A stretch of 43,365 bases of DNA from Piscinibacter caeni (GCA_003265685.1 QJOU01000083.1:1-43365), one strand, 5' to 3'. Shown: positions 23,609 through 32,926, numbered from the stretch's first letter. The notes: generated from the sequence alone by a model not told the origin. Numbers and translations are program-made.

Positions 23609-25882
23609 ATGCACGACGACGACATCGACCTGAACACCTCCGCCAACCCCCGCTTCAACGAAGTGCTCGACACACGCCTGAGCCGGCGCGGCCTGCTGCG
23701 CGGCGGTGTCGGCGGCGTGGCCGGGGCCGTGCTCGGCTGCCTGCCGCTGGCCGGCTGCGGCGGCGGCGAGGCGGTGGCGGCCGAGACGGTCGACACTGCC
23801 GCCGCGGACAAGCAGGCCCAGCACGGCGGCCCCGGCCGTGGCGAGAAGCTGCTCAGCTTCCCGGCCGTTCCCAAGAGCGTGGCGGACCTGCTGACGGTGC
23901 CCGAGGGCTACACCGCGACGGTGCTGTTCGCGCTCGGCGACCCGCTCGACGCCGCCACGCCCGCCTACCGCAACGACGGCAGCGACGACGCGATGGAGCG
24001 CCGCGCCGGCGACCACCACGACGGCATGGCCTACTTCGGGCTCGACCCCGCCGGCCGCCTGCGCGACCGCCTCGGCGCGGCGCGCGGCCTGCTCGCCATC
24101 AACCACGAGGCCACCAGCCAGGGCGGCGGCGAACTCGCCTCGGCCTTCGTGCACGTGAACGGCGGCACCAACACCCTGCCGCGCCCGGCCGCGGAGATCG
24201 ACAAGGAGGTGCCGCTGCACGGCATCTCGATCGTCGAGGTGCGCGCGAAGCGGCGCCGCTTCGAGGTGGTGCAGGGCTCGCGCCACAACCGCCGCATCAC
24301 GCCGCTGACGCCGTTCGAGATCGCCGGCCCGGCGCGCGGCCACGCGCTGATGGTCACGGCCTGGTCGACCGACGGCACGGCCACGCGCGGCACGCTGAAC
24401 AACTGCGGCAACGGCGAGACGCCCTGGGGCACCTACCTGAGCGGCGAGGAGAACTGGGCCGGCTACTTCACGCGCGGCGCGGCCGACAACGCGGCGCGCA
24501 CGGCGGCGGGCGACGCCAAGAGCGTGACCTCGCTGAACCGCTACGGGCGCTCCCAGGGTGCGGCGAGCCGCCACGGCTGGGAGAGCGGCGGCGTGGGCGA
24601 GCCCTATGCGCGCTGGGACCTCTCGGTCAAGGGCGCAAGCGCCGCGCAGGACTACCGCAACGAGCTGAACGGCTTCGGCTGGATCGTCGAGGTCGACCCC
24701 TACGACCAGCGGGCGGCGCTGAAGAAGCGCACCGCGCTGGGCCGCTTCGCGCACGAGAGCGCCGCCTTCGGGCGGGTGGTGGAGGGCCGCCCGCTGGCGG
24801 TGTACATGGGCGACGACTCGCGCGGCGAGTACATCTACAAGTTCGTCTCCACCGCCACCTGGCGCGAGCGCGACGCCTGGCGGCGCGACAGCATTGCGGT
24901 GGGCGACAAGTACCTCGACCACGGCAAGCTCTACGTCGCGCGCTTCAACGCCGACGGCAGCGGCGACTGGATCGAACTCGACATCGCCAACCCGGCGATT
25001 GCCGGCTACGCGGGCTACACCTTCGCCGACCAGGCCGACGTGCTGGTCAACGCGCGCCTGGCCGCCGACGCGGTGGGCGCGACGAAGATGGACCGCCCCG
25101 AGTGGTGTGCCGTGCACCCGCGCACCGGCGAGATCTACTACACGCTGACCAACAACAGCAACCGCAAGGTGCAGCCCTCGAGCAGCTCGCAGAACGCGGT
25201 GGACGCGGCCAACCCGCGCTCCTACAGCGACTCCTACGCCGGCGGTCCGGCCGGCGCGCCGGGCAACGTCAACGGCCACATCATCCGCATGGCCGAGACC
25301 GACGGGCGCGGCGACGCGCTCTCGTTCAAGTGGGACGTGTACCTGTTCGGCGCGCAGGCCGATGCCGACCCGGCGACGATCAACCTGTCGTCGCTGACCG
25401 ACGACCAGGACTTCTCCAGCCCGGACGGCCTGTGGTTCAGCCCGAGCACCGGTCTGGCCTGGATCCAGACCGACGACGGCGCCTACACCGACCGCACCAA
25501 CTGCATGATGCTGGCCGGCATCCCCGGGCGTGTCGGCGACGGGCAGGCCGTGCGCCTGAGCTACACCAAGAGCGACGGCACGACGCTGGACGTGGACACC
25601 TATGTCGGCAAGAAGCCGAACGCCGGCACGCTCAAGCGCTTCCTGGTCGGCCCGAAGGACTGCGAGATCACCGGCCTGTGCGAGACGCCGGACGGCCGCG
25701 CGCTGTTCGTCAACATCCAGCACCCGGGCGAGACCATCCGATCGGCCGACGTGGGCGATCCGTCGAAGTACCTGAGCCACTGGCCGGGCAACGCCGGCTA
25801 CGGCGCCGGCGGGGCGACGGCCCGGCCGCGTTCCGCGACCATCGTCATCACCAAGGACGACGGCGGCCGCGTCGGCACCTGA
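23609..25882 (+). CDS. phoX: PhoX-family alkaline phosphatase (DUF839), Tat-exported
   Basis: A 757-residue PhoX-type phosphatase; members use Ca and Fe to release phosphate from phosphomonoesters outside the cytoplasm. The N-terminus carries a twin-arginine motif SRRGLLRGG (residues 25-33), a hydrophobic stretch, and the lipobox-like PLAGC (Cys50; an alternative VLGC at Cys44), so it may be a Tat-dependent lipoprotein. Characteristic segments include 'LLAINHEATSQGG', 'WGTYLSGEENWAGYF', 'MGDDSRGEYIYKFVS', 'MDRPEWCAVHP', 'SPDGLWFSPSTGLAWIQTD' and 'FVNIQHPGE'. ATG 23609 was chosen because it places the Tat motif near the N-terminus and follows the Pho box; earlier in-frame starts would overlap the divergent gene. 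It is slightly longer than many PhoX proteins. Confidence 0.92.
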   Translation: MHDDDIDLNTSANPRFNEVLDTRLSRRGLLRGGVGGVAGAVLGCLPLAGCGGGEAVAAETVDTAAADKQAQHGGPGRGEKLLSFPAVPKSVADLLTVPEGYTATVLFALGDPLDAATPAYRNDGSDDAMERRAGDHHDGMAYFGLDPAGRLRDRLGAARGLLAINHEATSQGGGELASAFVHVNGGTNTLPRPAAEIDKEVPLHGISIVEVRAKRRRFEVVQGSRHNRRITPLTPFEIAGPARGHALMVTAWSTDGTATRGTLNNCGNGETPWGTYLSGEENWAGYFTRGAADNAARTAAGDAKSVTSLNRYGRSQGAASRHGWESGGVGEPYARWDLSVKGASAAQDYRNELNGFGWIVEVDPYDQRAALKKRTALGRFAHESAAFGRVVEGRPLAVYMGDDSRGEYIYKFVSTATWRERDAWRRDSIAVGDKYLDHGKLYVARFNADGSGDWIELDIANPAIAGYAGYTFADQADVLVNARLAADAVGATKMDRPEWCAVHPRTGEIYYTLTNNSNRKVQPSSSSQNAVDAANPRSYSDSYAGGPAGAPGNVNGHIIRMAETDGRGDALSFKWDVYLFGAQADADPATINLSSLTDDQDFSSPDGLWFSPSTGLAWIQTDDGAYTDRTNCMMLAGIPGRVGDGQAVRLSYTKSDGTTLDVDTYVGKKPNAGTLKRFLVGPKDCEITGLCETPDGRALFVNIQHPGETIRSADVGDPSKYLSHWPGNAGYGAGGATARPRSATIVITKDDGGRVGT

Positions 25883-25900
25883 CCTGGCCCACCCCCGGAG

Positions 25901-25978
25901 CGCCTGCGGCGCCCCCCTCGAGGGGGCGCCGCAGGCGGACCGGCGGAGCCGGATCCACGGCGGCCGCTGGACAGCGGC
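25901..25978. repeat. Perfect 16-bp palindrome and two smaller hairpins downstream of phoX
   Basis: A 16-bp perfect stem (25901-25916 with 25922-25937, arm beginning CGCCTGCGGCGCCCCC, loop CTCGA) is followed by CCGGC-GGA-GCCGG (25940-25952) and GCCGCTG-GA-CAGCGGC (25963-25978). No T-tract follows, so it is not a canonical intrinsic terminator, although it sits between the convergent phoX and lipoprotein genes and could stop transcription or protect 3' ends from both sides. Its form suggests a dispersed intergenic repeat of the kind common in Burkholderiales. Confidence 0.6.
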
Positions 25979-26032
25979 ACGGTCCTGCCGACGAGGGGCG
26001 CCCTGCTGTGCGCAACAGAGGGCGGAGGCCCG

Positions 26033-26635
26033 TCACAGCCGGGCCGGCAGCGACCAGCTCCAGACCAGGTCGCCGTCGCGCCGCTCGCCCGCGGCGCGGC
26101 CGTCGGGGCTCAGCGTGCCGCTGGCCTCGAGCCGGCCCGGCACGCGCATCGGCACGCTGGCCGTGCCGGGCAGGCCGGGGCAGCCGCCGCTGACGGTGGC
26201 GTCCCACGTCTGCCCGGCGCGCAGCGTGTAGCGCGGCGGGCTGCTGCTGCGGTCGACCTCCAGCCAGGCTTCGGCCAGCGGCTGCTCGGCCGGGCTGGCG
26301 GTGGGCGTGCAGCGCAGCCAGACGACCGACAGCACCTGCCGGCCGACCAGGCGCCAGCGCGTCGTCGGCGCGGCCGTGTCCGGCTCCAGGCGCACCTGGC
26401 CGTCGACCAGGAACTCGATGTCGCCGCCCGAGGCGGCAGCGAGTCGGGCGCGGAACCAGCCCTCGGGCGCCGAGGCCGGCGGGGCGACCGCGATGGCCTC
26501 GGTCGGTGCCGGCGGCGGCGCCGGCACGGGGGCCGGCGCAGGGGCCGGCGCGGTGGCATTGGCGATCGCGCCGGAAGGCGCCTCGCCACAGGCGGCGAGC
26601 AGGGCGAGCAGCAGCGGCAGGAGCAGGTTCTTCAT
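26033..26635 (-). CDS. Small lipoprotein of unknown function
   Basis: A 200-residue protein with a short signal peptide and lipobox (LLLALLAACGE, Cys16). Next is a Pro/Ala linker of about 20 residues that could span periplasm or peptidoglycan. The C-terminal domain (about 55-200) contains 'FRARLAAASGGDIEFLVDGQVRL'-like beta-rich sequence and two Cys (WLRCTPT and SGGCPG) that might form a disulfide. I do not recognise a family. It is monocistronic and convergent with phoX. The start at 26635 lacks a Shine-Dalgarno but has TAGCAT 6 nt upstream. Confidence 0.75.
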   Translation of the reverse strand: MKNLLLPLLLALLAACGEAPSGAIANATAPAPAPAPVPAPPPAPTEAIAVAPPASAPEGWFRARLAAASGGDIEFLVDGQVRLEPDTAAPTTRWRLVGRQVLSVVWLRCTPTASPAEQPLAEAWLEVDRSSSPPRYTLRAGQTWDATVSGGCPGLPGTASVPMRVPGRLEASGTLSPDGRAAGERRDGDLVWSWSLPARL

Positions 26636-26641
26636 GCCGCC

Positions 26642-26647
26642 ATGCTA
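26642..26647 (-). promoter_or_regulatory. Putative -10 of the lipoprotein gene (leaderless arrangement)
   Basis: On the minus strand TAGCAT is followed by six bases (GGCGGC) and the ATG. This is the same geometry seen before polA, ppk, ppx and the DUF2782 gene. No -35 hexamer is evident. Confidence 0.4.
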
Positions 26648-26706
26648 GGCAGCGCGGCACCGGCGCACATGCGCCGAAGGAGCCATCGGTGCCGCGCGGC
26701 GGCCCG

Positions 26707-26916
26707 TCAGGGCTCGATGCGGAAGCCGACCTTCAGCGTCACCTGGAAATGCGCCACCTTGCCCTCGACGACGTGGCCGCGGGTCTCGACCACCTCGAAC
26801 CAGTCGATGTTCCGGATCGTCTTGGCGGCGCTGGCCAGCGCGTTGCGGATCGCCTCGTCCGTGCCGTTGGGCGAGCTGCCGACCAGTTCGACGAGCTTGT
26901 AGGTGTGTGCGGGCAT
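26707..26916 (-). CDS. Dodecin-family flavin-binding protein
   Basis: A 69-residue protein of dodecin length. The sequence '[20 protein letters not shown]' followed by '[20 protein letters not shown]' and '[12 protein letters not shown]' fits the beta-alpha-beta-beta dodecin fold; the Trp in NIDWFEV is the residue that stacks on flavin. Dodecins form dodecameric shells that store or buffer flavins (in bacteria usually FMN or CoA-linked ligands). The start at 26916 is preceded by GGAGA on the minus strand; a longer reading frame to 26988 adds a non-conserved N-terminus. It is divergent from a small membrane protein gene. Confidence 0.9.
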   Translation of the reverse strand: MPAHTYKLVELVGSSPNGTDEAIRNALASAAKTIRNIDWFEVVETRGHVVEGKVAHFQVTLKVGFRIEP

Positions 26917-26999
26917 CGCGGTCTCCGTGCGGTTGTTCGTGGACGGCCAGACTACACCGCGCCGCGCCGAACGCGAAGCGCGCGACAATGCGCTCCGTG

Positions 27000-27275
27000 A
27001 TGGAGAAAGTCCTGGCCGGGGTGCTGTTGGCCGTGTGCCTGGTGCTGGCGCTGCGCATGGTGCTCGGCACGCAGCGCCGCCGGCGCCTGGACGACTGGTT
27101 CGCCGCGCTGCCTGAGCGCATGCGCCGCCTGCGGCACTGGCGCGCCGACCGCGAACAGGCCCGCCGCGTGGCCGACGAGGCGATCCGCCGCGCGCGCGGC
27201 GAGGAGGTCGAGCGCGACGGCAACGTCTACCGGCCGAAATCCTTCAAGAAGCCGCCGCGCGACGAGATGCATTGA
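27000..27275 (+). CDS. Small single-pass membrane protein, unknown
   Basis: A 91-residue protein with one N-terminal membrane helix ([20 protein letters not shown], about residues 4-23), then a very basic, helix-rich cytoplasmic tail ([20 protein letters not shown]) ending in '[17 protein letters not shown]'. I recognise no family, although short proteins with this plan are common in Burkholderiales. The start is uncertain: ATG 27000, GTG 26997 and ATG 26988 are all in frame; GACAAT at 26984-26989 could be a -10 that would place transcription at about 26997. It is convergent with the SDR gene, with 9 nt between stops. Confidence 0.65.
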   Translation: MEKVLAGVLLAVCLVLALRMVLGTQRRRRLDDWFAALPERMRRLRHWRADREQARRVADEAIRRARGEEVERDGNVYRPKSFKKPPRDEMH

Positions 27276-27284
27276 GGCCGGGTA

Positions 27285-28043
27285 TCACCCGCGCCCGACG
27301 AACGGCATGTCGGTGGCCATCACCGTCATGAACAGCACGTTGGCCTCGAGCGGCAGGCTCGCCATGTGCACCAGCGCGTCGGCCACATGCTTCACGTCCA
27401 TGCGCGGCTCGACCTTGGTCTCGCCGTTGGCCTGCAGCACGCCGCGCGCCATGCGCTCGGTCATCTCGGTGGCGGCGTTGCCGATGTCGAGCTGGCCGCA
27501 GGCGATGCGGTAGGGCCGGCCGTCCAGCGCGGTGCTGCGCGTCAGGCCGCTGATCGCATGCTTGGTCGACGTGTAGGGCGCCGACAGCGGGCGCGGCGCG
27601 TAGGCCGAGATCGAGCCGTTGTTGACGATGCGCCCGCCCTGCGGCGACTGCGCCTTCATCATGCGGAAGGCCTCCTGCGTGCACAGGAAGGGCCCGGTCA
27701 GGTTGACGTTCACGACCGCCTGCCACTGCTCGAACGTCAGCTCCTCGATCGGCACCGCCGGCGCGCCCATGCCGGCGTTGTTGAACAGCAGGTCGAGCCG
27801 GCCGAAGCGCTGCGCGACGGCCGCGAACAGCGCCTTCACCGAGGCCGGGTCGCCGACGTCGGCCGGCACCGCCAGCAGCCGCTCGCGGCCGGCGGGCGCG
27901 GCGTCGATGGTCTGCTGCAGCGCCTCGGCGCGCCGGCCGGCCAGCGCGACATGCCAGCCCTCGGCATGCAGCGCGAGGGCGCAGGCGCGGCCGATGCCGC
28001 TGCCGGCGCCGGTGACGAGGGCGACACGGATCGTGGTGCTCAT
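27285..28043 (-). CDS. SDR-family oxidoreductase
   Basis: A 252-residue classical short-chain dehydrogenase. It has the NAD(P)-binding [15 protein letters not shown] (about residues 11-25), '[11 protein letters not shown]', the catalytic Ser in [10 protein letters not shown] and the Tyr-x-x-x-Lys motif YTSTKHAIS. An Arg pair in 'LAGRRAEAL' after the second strand favours NADP(H). The substrate is unknown. ATG 28043 has AGGAGA just upstream and overlaps the stop of the membrane protein gene (ATGA), so it is the last gene of the DUF2782-thrB operon. Confidence 0.9.
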   Translation of the reverse strand: MSTTIRVALVTGAGSGIGRACALALHAEGWHVALAGRRAEALQQTIDAAPAGRERLLAVPADVGDPASVKALFAAVAQRFGRLDLLFNNAGMGAPAVPIEELTFEQWQAVVNVNLTGPFLCTQEAFRMMKAQSPQGGRIVNNGSISAYAPRPLSAPYTSTKHAISGLTRSTALDGRPYRIACGQLDIGNAATEMTERMARGVLQANGETKVEPRMDVKHVADALVHMASLPLEANVLFMTVMATDMPFVGRG

Positions 28044-28849
28044 GGGGTCTCCTGCGGGGGTGGGGCATCGTCCGGACCGAAGCAGCCGGCGAAGCTGAAC
28101 CAGATCGACGCATAGAACACGGTGGACAGCAGCAGCGTGACCGGCACCGCGGCGAAGGCGAGCAGCTGCGGCAGCCCCAGCAGCGCGGCCACCACGTTGG
28201 CCAGCAGTGCGAAGCCCAGCACGATCGCGCTCCACACGAGCGCGAACACGGTGAACGCGCCCTTGTTGCGCCAGCAGGCCACCCAGCTCGAGAACAGCGA
28301 CTGCGCCACGCCCTGGCCGGCCCAGTGCACCAGCGCCGGCGCATGCCAGTAGGGGATGGCCAGCAGCGCCGCGAGGCCGAAGCGCAGCAGCACGCCGAGC
28401 TCGAGCCGCGGGTCGGCCAGCGCCTGGCGCAGGTCGTCGGCCGCGGCATTGCTGTCGGACAGCGTCTGCATCAGGCGCTCGAGCGCGCCGCCGTCGACGG
28501 CGTCGCTGAGCCAGATGATCGCCAGGCTGGCCGCCGCGTAGATCAGGCCCAGGCGCAGCAGCGCGAGCCGCTGCGGGCGCGGGCCGCGCAGCGGCTCGAC
28601 GAACACCCGCGGCGCCGGCATGCGCCCCTGCAGCGCGTCGCGCGTGGCGATCATGAAGCCGAGCGAGCCCAGCGGCAGCAGGGCCAGCAGCGCCAGCGCA
28701 CCGACCAGCGGCACCAGCGTGAGCGCGAACACCACGAACAGGAACACGCCGAACACCGCCGAGAAGGGCAGCGGATGGCGCAGGAACACCTGGAAGCCGC
28801 GCCGCACCCAGGCCGCACCCTCGACGGCATCGACACGCAGCAGCTTCAT
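28040..28849 (-). CDS. BPSS1780-family membrane protein
   Basis: A 269-residue protein with about six hydrophobic segments ('[20 protein letters not shown]', '[20 protein letters not shown]', '[20 protein letters not shown]', '[19 protein letters not shown]', '[20 protein letters not shown]'). The N-terminal '[20 protein letters not shown]' and '[14 protein letters not shown]' fit the BPSS1780 family, common in Burkholderiales and of unknown function. It overlaps thrB upstream and the SDR gene downstream by 4 nt each, so it is tightly co-translated with a threonine-pathway enzyme; the functional link is unknown. Confidence 0.85.
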   Translation of the reverse strand: MKLLRVDAVEGAAWVRRGFQVFLRHPLPFSAVFGVFLFVVFALTLVPLVGALALLALLPLGSLGFMIATRDALQGRMPAPRVFVEPLRGPRPQRLALLRLGLIYAAASLAIIWLSDAVDGGALERLMQTLSDSNAAADDLRQALADPRLELGVLLRFGLAALLAIPYWHAPALVHWAGQGVAQSLFSSWVACWRNKGAFTVFALVWSAIVLGFALLANVVAALLGLPQLLAFAAVPVTLLLSTVFYASIWFSFAGCFGPDDAPPPQETP

Positions 28850-29817
28850 GCGCGCACGTAGTGCCAGGGGGCCTCGCGGCGCGCCCGCAGCACGCGCTCG
28901 AAATGGCCCGGGTCGTGCGGCACCAGCAGCTCGGCGTCGCGCGGCAGGTGCAGGTCCCACAGGCGCGAGACCCAGAAGCGCAGCGCCGCGGCGCGCATCA
29001 GTGCCGGAAGCGCGCGCAGCTCGCCGCTGCCGAGCGCGCGCACGCCGTCGTAGGCGGCCACGAAGGCCTGGGCGCGCGGCTCGTCGAGCCGGCCCGAGGC
29101 GAGGTCGACGCACCAGTCGTTCAGGCACACGCCGATGTCGAACAGCAGCGTGTCGACGCCGGCGAAGTAGAAGTCCATGAAGCCGGTCAGCTCGATGCCG
29201 GTGGGGCCGTCGTCGAACATCACGTTGTCGCGGAACAGGTCGGCATGGATCGGCCCGGCGGGCAGGCTGCGGCAGGCGGGCGTGGCGGCGAACTGGCGCT
29301 GGAACGCGAGCTCGTCGTCCAGCAGCGCGGCCTGCTCGGGGCCGACGAAGGGCCGCACCACCGGCACGGTCTCCTCCCACCAGGCCAGGCCGCGCAGGTT
29401 GGGCTGCACCAGCGGGAAATCAGCCGCGGCCAGGTGCATGCGCGCCAGCGCCTGCCCCACCAGCGCGCAGTGGGCCGCGTCGGGCGCCAGGTCGTGCCGG
29501 CCGCGCAGCCGCTCGACCACCGCCGCAGGCTTGCCCTTGAGCGTGTGCAGGATCTCGCCGGCCGCATCCGCCTGCGGCCCCGGCACGGGCAGGCCGCGCC
29601 GCGCCAGGTGCTGCATCAGGCGCAGGTAGAACGGCAGCTGCGCGTGCGTCAGGCGCTCGAACAGCGTCAGCACGTAGCGGCCGCGCGTGGTGTCGGCGAA
29701 GTAGTTGGTGTTCTCGATGCCGCCCTTGATCGGCTGCAGGGCCGTCAGCGCGCCGATGGACAGGCGCTCGACCAGCGCGGCAGCCTCGTCGAACGAGACC
29801 TCGGTGTAGACCGCCAT
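28846..29817 (-). CDS. thrB: Homoserine kinase (APH-fold ThrB type)
   Basis: A 323-residue kinase of the aminoglycoside-phosphotransferase fold used as homoserine kinase in Pseudomonas and Burkholderiales, making O-phospho-L-homoserine for threonine synthesis. The N-terminus is [19 protein letters not shown], the nucleotide-binding lobe includes '[11 protein letters not shown]' and 'YVLTLFERL', and the catalytic loop is [11 protein letters not shown] (His191, Asp193), with the metal-binding Asp in '[17 protein letters not shown]'. It directly abuts the DUF2782 gene upstream, a conserved arrangement in this order. Confidence 0.94.
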   Translation of the reverse strand: MAVYTEVSFDEAAALVERLSIGALTALQPIKGGIENTNYFADTTRGRYVLTLFERLTHAQLPFYLRLMQHLARRGLPVPGPQADAAGEILHTLKGKPAAVVERLRGRHDLAPDAAHCALVGQALARMHLAAADFPLVQPNLRGLAWWEETVPVVRPFVGPEQAALLDDELAFQRQFAATPACRSLPAGPIHADLFRDNVMFDDGPTGIELTGFMDFYFAGVDTLLFDIGVCLNDWCVDLASGRLDEPRAQAFVAAYDGVRALGSGELRALPALMRAAALRFWVSRLWDLHLPRDAELLVPHDPGHFERVLRARREAPWHYVRA

Positions 29818-30120
29818 TCAGAACGACAGCACGTGCCAGACCCGCTTGCCGGCCGCCCCGCGCGAGGTGTTGGCGCCTTCGCCGAGATCGCGCGAGCCGT
29901 CGCCGGTGATGATCTCGTAGCCCTTCTTCGGACCGACCTTGGGCGTGACGACGATGCGCTGCACCGCGCCGCGCACGCGCAGCTCCTCGATGCGGCTGCC
30001 TTCATCCTCGTGCACCAGTCGCTCGACCCGGGGCTCGGACGCAGGCGCTGCCGGGGGTGCCTCCTGGGCCAGCGCGCCGGCGGCAGCGAGGGCGAGGACG
30101 GTGGCGGCGAGCGGCTTCAT
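29818..30120 (-). CDS. DUF2782 exported protein
   Basis: A 100-residue protein with a signal peptide (MKPLAATVLALAAAGALAQE) and a short mature domain of about 80 residues, 'IEELRVRGAVQRIVVTPKVG' followed by 'YEIITGDGSRD' and a basic C-terminus with Trp-His (KRVWHVLSF). This fits DUF2782, a small beta-rich family of unknown function regularly found between thrB and polA in betaproteobacteria. It is the first gene of the minus-strand operon. No Shine-Dalgarno is visible; TAGAAT lies 6 nt before the start. Confidence 0.85.
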   Translation of the reverse strand: MKPLAATVLALAAAGALAQEAPPAAPASEPRVERLVHEDEGSRIEELRVRGAVQRIVVTPKVGPKKGYEIITGDGSRDLGEGANTSRGAAGKRVWHVLSF

Positions 30121-30160
30121 GCGGCCATTCTAGGCCGCAGCGCTGGGCCACAATCCCCGC
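30121..30160. promoter_or_regulatory. Compact divergent promoter region between DUF2782-thrB operon and polA
   Basis: Only 40 bp separate the two starts. On the minus strand TAGAAT (30127-30132) ends 6 nt before the DUF2782 ATG; on the plus strand CACAAT (30149-30154) ends 6 nt before the polA ATG. No Shine-Dalgarno is found on either side. If both hexamers are -10 elements, each mRNA would begin at its start codon and each -35 region would lie at or beyond the opposite promoter. Confidence 0.45.
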
Positions 30161-32926
30161 ATGACGACCAAGACCCTGCTGCTGGTGGACGGCTCGAGCT
30201 ACCTGTATCGCGCCTACCACGCCCTGCCGGACCTGCGCAGCCCCGACGGCTTCCCGACCGGCGCGCTGCACGGCATGGTCGCGATGCTCAAGCGCGCGCT
30301 GCAGGACGTGCAGCCCGAACACGCGGCCTGCGTGTTCGACGCCAAGGGCGACACCTTCCGCAACGAGTGGTACCCCGAGTACAAGGCGCAGCGCGCGCCG
30401 ATGCCGGAAGATCTCGTCAGGCAGATCGAGCCGATCCACGAGGTGGTGAAGCTGCTCGGCTGGCCGGTGCTCGTGGTGCCCGGCATCGAGGCCGACGACG
30501 TGATCGGCACGCTGGCGCGCCTGGGCGCGGCCGGCGGGCACGACGTGGTCATCTCCACTGGCGACAAGGACCTGGCCCAGCTGGTCGACGAGCGCGTCAC
30601 GCTGATCAACACCATGAGCAACGAGCGGCTCGACCGTGCCGCGGTGCAGGCCAAGTTCGGCGTGCCGCCCGAGCGCATCGTCGACTACCTGACGCTGATG
30701 GGCGACACGGTCGACAACGTGCCCGGCGTCGAGAAGGTCGGCCCGAAGACCGCGGCCAAGTGGATCGCCGAGCACGGCTCGCTCGACGGCGTGATCGCCG
30801 CGGCCGGCGTTATCAAGGGCGTGGCCGGCGAGAACCTGCGCAAGGCACTCGACTGGCTGCCGATGGGCCGCAAGCTCGTGACCGTCAAGCGCGACTGCGA
30901 CCTGGCCGGGCATGTCGAAGGCTTCCCGTCGCTCGACGCGCTGGCGCTGCGGCCGGTGGACCGTGCCGGCCTGCTGGACTTCTACAACCGCTTCGGCTTC
31001 AAGACCTGGAAGAAAGAACTCGAGGCCGATGCCGCGCCCGCCGCGCCTGCCGCCGGCGCGGCGGTCGACCCCGCGGCGCCCGGCGACGACCCGCCGCCGC
31101 GCGCCGCCGCGCCGGCGCGCGAGAAGCGCTACGAGACGGTGCTGACGCGCGAGGCGCTGCAGCGTTGGCTCGAGCGCATCGCGGGCGCCGACCTGACCGC
31201 GATCGACACCGAGACCGATTCGCTCGACCCGATGCGGGCGCAGATCGTCGGCCTGTCGCTCGCGGTGCAGCCGTACGAGGCGGCCTACATCCCGCTGCGC
31301 CACGGCTACGCCGGCGCGCCCGAGCAACTGCCGCTGGACGAGGTGCTGCAGCGCCTGCGGCCCTGGCTGGAGGACGCGAGCCGGCCCAAGCTCGGCCAGA
31401 ACATCAAATACGACCTGCACGTGTTCGCCAACGCCGGCATCGCGGTGCGCGGCTACGTGCACGACACGCTGCTGCAGAGCTACGTGCTCGAGGCGCACAA
31501 GCCGCACAGCCTGGAGAGCCTGGCCGCGCGCCACCTCGGCCGCAGCGGCCTGAGCTACGAGGACGTGTGCGGCAAGGGTGCCAATCAGATCCCGTTCGCA
31601 CAGGTGGAGGTGGCACGCGCCTCGGAGTACTCCTGCGAGGACAGCGAGATGACGCTGCAGGTGCACCAGACGCTGTGGCCGCAGCTGCTCGAGCAACCCG
31701 GCCCGCGCCATGTGTACGAGGCCATCGAGATGCCCAGCGTCGCGGTGCTGCAGCGCATCGAGCGCCATGGCGTGCTGATCGACTCGGCCGTGCTGGCACG
31801 CCAGAGCCACGAGCTGGCCGAGCGCATGATGGCACTCGAGCGCGAGGCCTACGAGCTGGCGGGCCAGCCCTTCAACCTCGGCAGCCCGAAGCAGATCGGC
31901 GAGATCCTGTTCGGCAAGCTCGGCCTGCCGGTGAAGAAGAAGACCGCCAGCGGCGCGCCTTCCACCGACGAGGAGGTGCTCGACGAACTCGCGGCCGACT
32001 ACCCGCTGCCGGCCAAGCTGCTCGAGCACCGCAGCCTCGCCAAGCTCAAGGGCACCTACACCGACAAGCTGCCGCTGATGGTGAACCCGGCCACCGGGCG
32101 CGTGCACACCAACTACGCGCAGGCGGTGGCGGTCACCGGCCGGCTGGCGAGCAACGACCCGAACCTGCAGAACATCCCGATCCGCACGCCCGAGGGCCGG
32201 CGCGTGCGCGAGGCCTTCGTCGCGCCGCCGGGCCATGCGATCGTCTCGGCCGACTACTCGCAGATCGAGCTGCGCATCATGGCTCACATCAGCGAGGACC
32301 CCGGCCTGCTGCGTGCTTTCGCGGAAGGCATGGACGTGCACCGCGCCACCGCCAGCGAGGTGTTCGGTATCGCGCCCGAGCAGGTGAGCAGCGAGCAGCG
32401 CCGCTACGCCAAGACCATCAACTTCGGCCTGATCTACGGCATGGGTGCCTTCGGCCTGGCCGCCAGCCTGGGCATCGAGCGCAGCGCGGCTACCGCCTAC
32501 ATCGAGCGCTACTTCCAGCGCTTCGCCGGCGTGAAGCGCTACATGGACGAGACCCGCGCCTCCGCCAAGGCGAAGGGCTATGTCGAGACGCTGTTCGGCC
32601 GGCGCATCTACCTGCCCGAGATCAACGGCGGCAACGGCCCGCGCCGCAGCGCCGCCGAGCGCCAGGCGATCAACGCGCCGATGCAAGGCACGGCGGCCGA
32701 CCTGATCAAGCTGGCGATGATCGCCGTGCAGGCGCAGCTCGACCGCGAGGCGCGCGGCACGCGCATGGTGATGCAGGTGCACGACGAACTGGTGTTCGAG
32801 GTGCCCGAGGCCGAGATCGCCTGGGCGCGCGAGGCCGTGCCGCGCGTGATGGCCTCGGTGGCCGCGCTGAAGGTGCCGCTGCTGGCAGAGGTGGGCTTGG
32901 GGCCGAACTGGGACCAGGCGCACTGA
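30161..32926 (+). CDS. polA: DNA polymerase I
   Basis: A 921-residue full-length Pol I with all three activities. Residues 1 to about 290 are the 5' nuclease (LLVDGSSYLYRAYHALP, 'VFDAKGDTFRNEWYPEYKAQR', 'GIEADDVIGTLA', 'ISTGDKDLAQLV', 'GDTVDNVPGVEKVGPKTA'). About 325-510 is the 3'-5' exonuclease with intact Asp349/Glu351 (AIDTETDSL) and 'NIKYDLHVF'. About 530-921 is the family A polymerase: Asp698 in VSADYSQIELR, 'RRYAKTINFGLIYGMG', and Asp875 in MQVHDELVFEV. It functions in Okazaki-fragment processing and repair. An Ala/Pro-rich insert of about 30 residues (near 290-320) separates the nuclease from the exonuclease. Confidence 0.97.
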   Translation: MTTKTLLLVDGSSYLYRAYHALPDLRSPDGFPTGALHGMVAMLKRALQDVQPEHAACVFDAKGDTFRNEWYPEYKAQRAPMPEDLVRQIEPIHEVVKLLGWPVLVVPGIEADDVIGTLARLGAAGGHDVVISTGDKDLAQLVDERVTLINTMSNERLDRAAVQAKFGVPPERIVDYLTLMGDTVDNVPGVEKVGPKTAAKWIAEHGSLDGVIAAAGVIKGVAGENLRKALDWLPMGRKLVTVKRDCDLAGHVEGFPSLDALALRPVDRAGLLDFYNRFGFKTWKKELEADAAPAAPAAGAAVDPAAPGDDPPPRAAAPAREKRYETVLTREALQRWLERIAGADLTAIDTETDSLDPMRAQIVGLSLAVQPYEAAYIPLRHGYAGAPEQLPLDEVLQRLRPWLEDASRPKLGQNIKYDLHVFANAGIAVRGYVHDTLLQSYVLEAHKPHSLESLAARHLGRSGLSYEDVCGKGANQIPFAQVEVARASEYSCEDSEMTLQVHQTLWPQLLEQPGPRHVYEAIEMPSVAVLQRIERHGVLIDSAVLARQSHELAERMMALEREAYELAGQPFNLGSPKQIGEILFGKLGLPVKKKTASGAPSTDEEVLDELAADYPLPAKLLEHRSLAKLKGTYTDKLPLMVNPATGRVHTNYAQAVAVTGRLASNDPNLQNIPIRTPEGRRVREAFVAPPGHAIVSADYSQIELRIMAHISEDPGLLRAFAEGMDVHRATASEVFGIAPEQVSSEQRRYAKTINFGLIYGMGAFGLAASLGIERSAATAYIERYFQRFAGVKRYMDETRASAKAKGYVETLFGRRIYLPEINGGNGPRRSAAERQAINAPMQGTAADLIKLAMIAVQAQLDREARGTRMVMQVHDELVFEVPEAEIAWAREAVPRVMASVAALKVPLLAEVGLGPNWDQAH

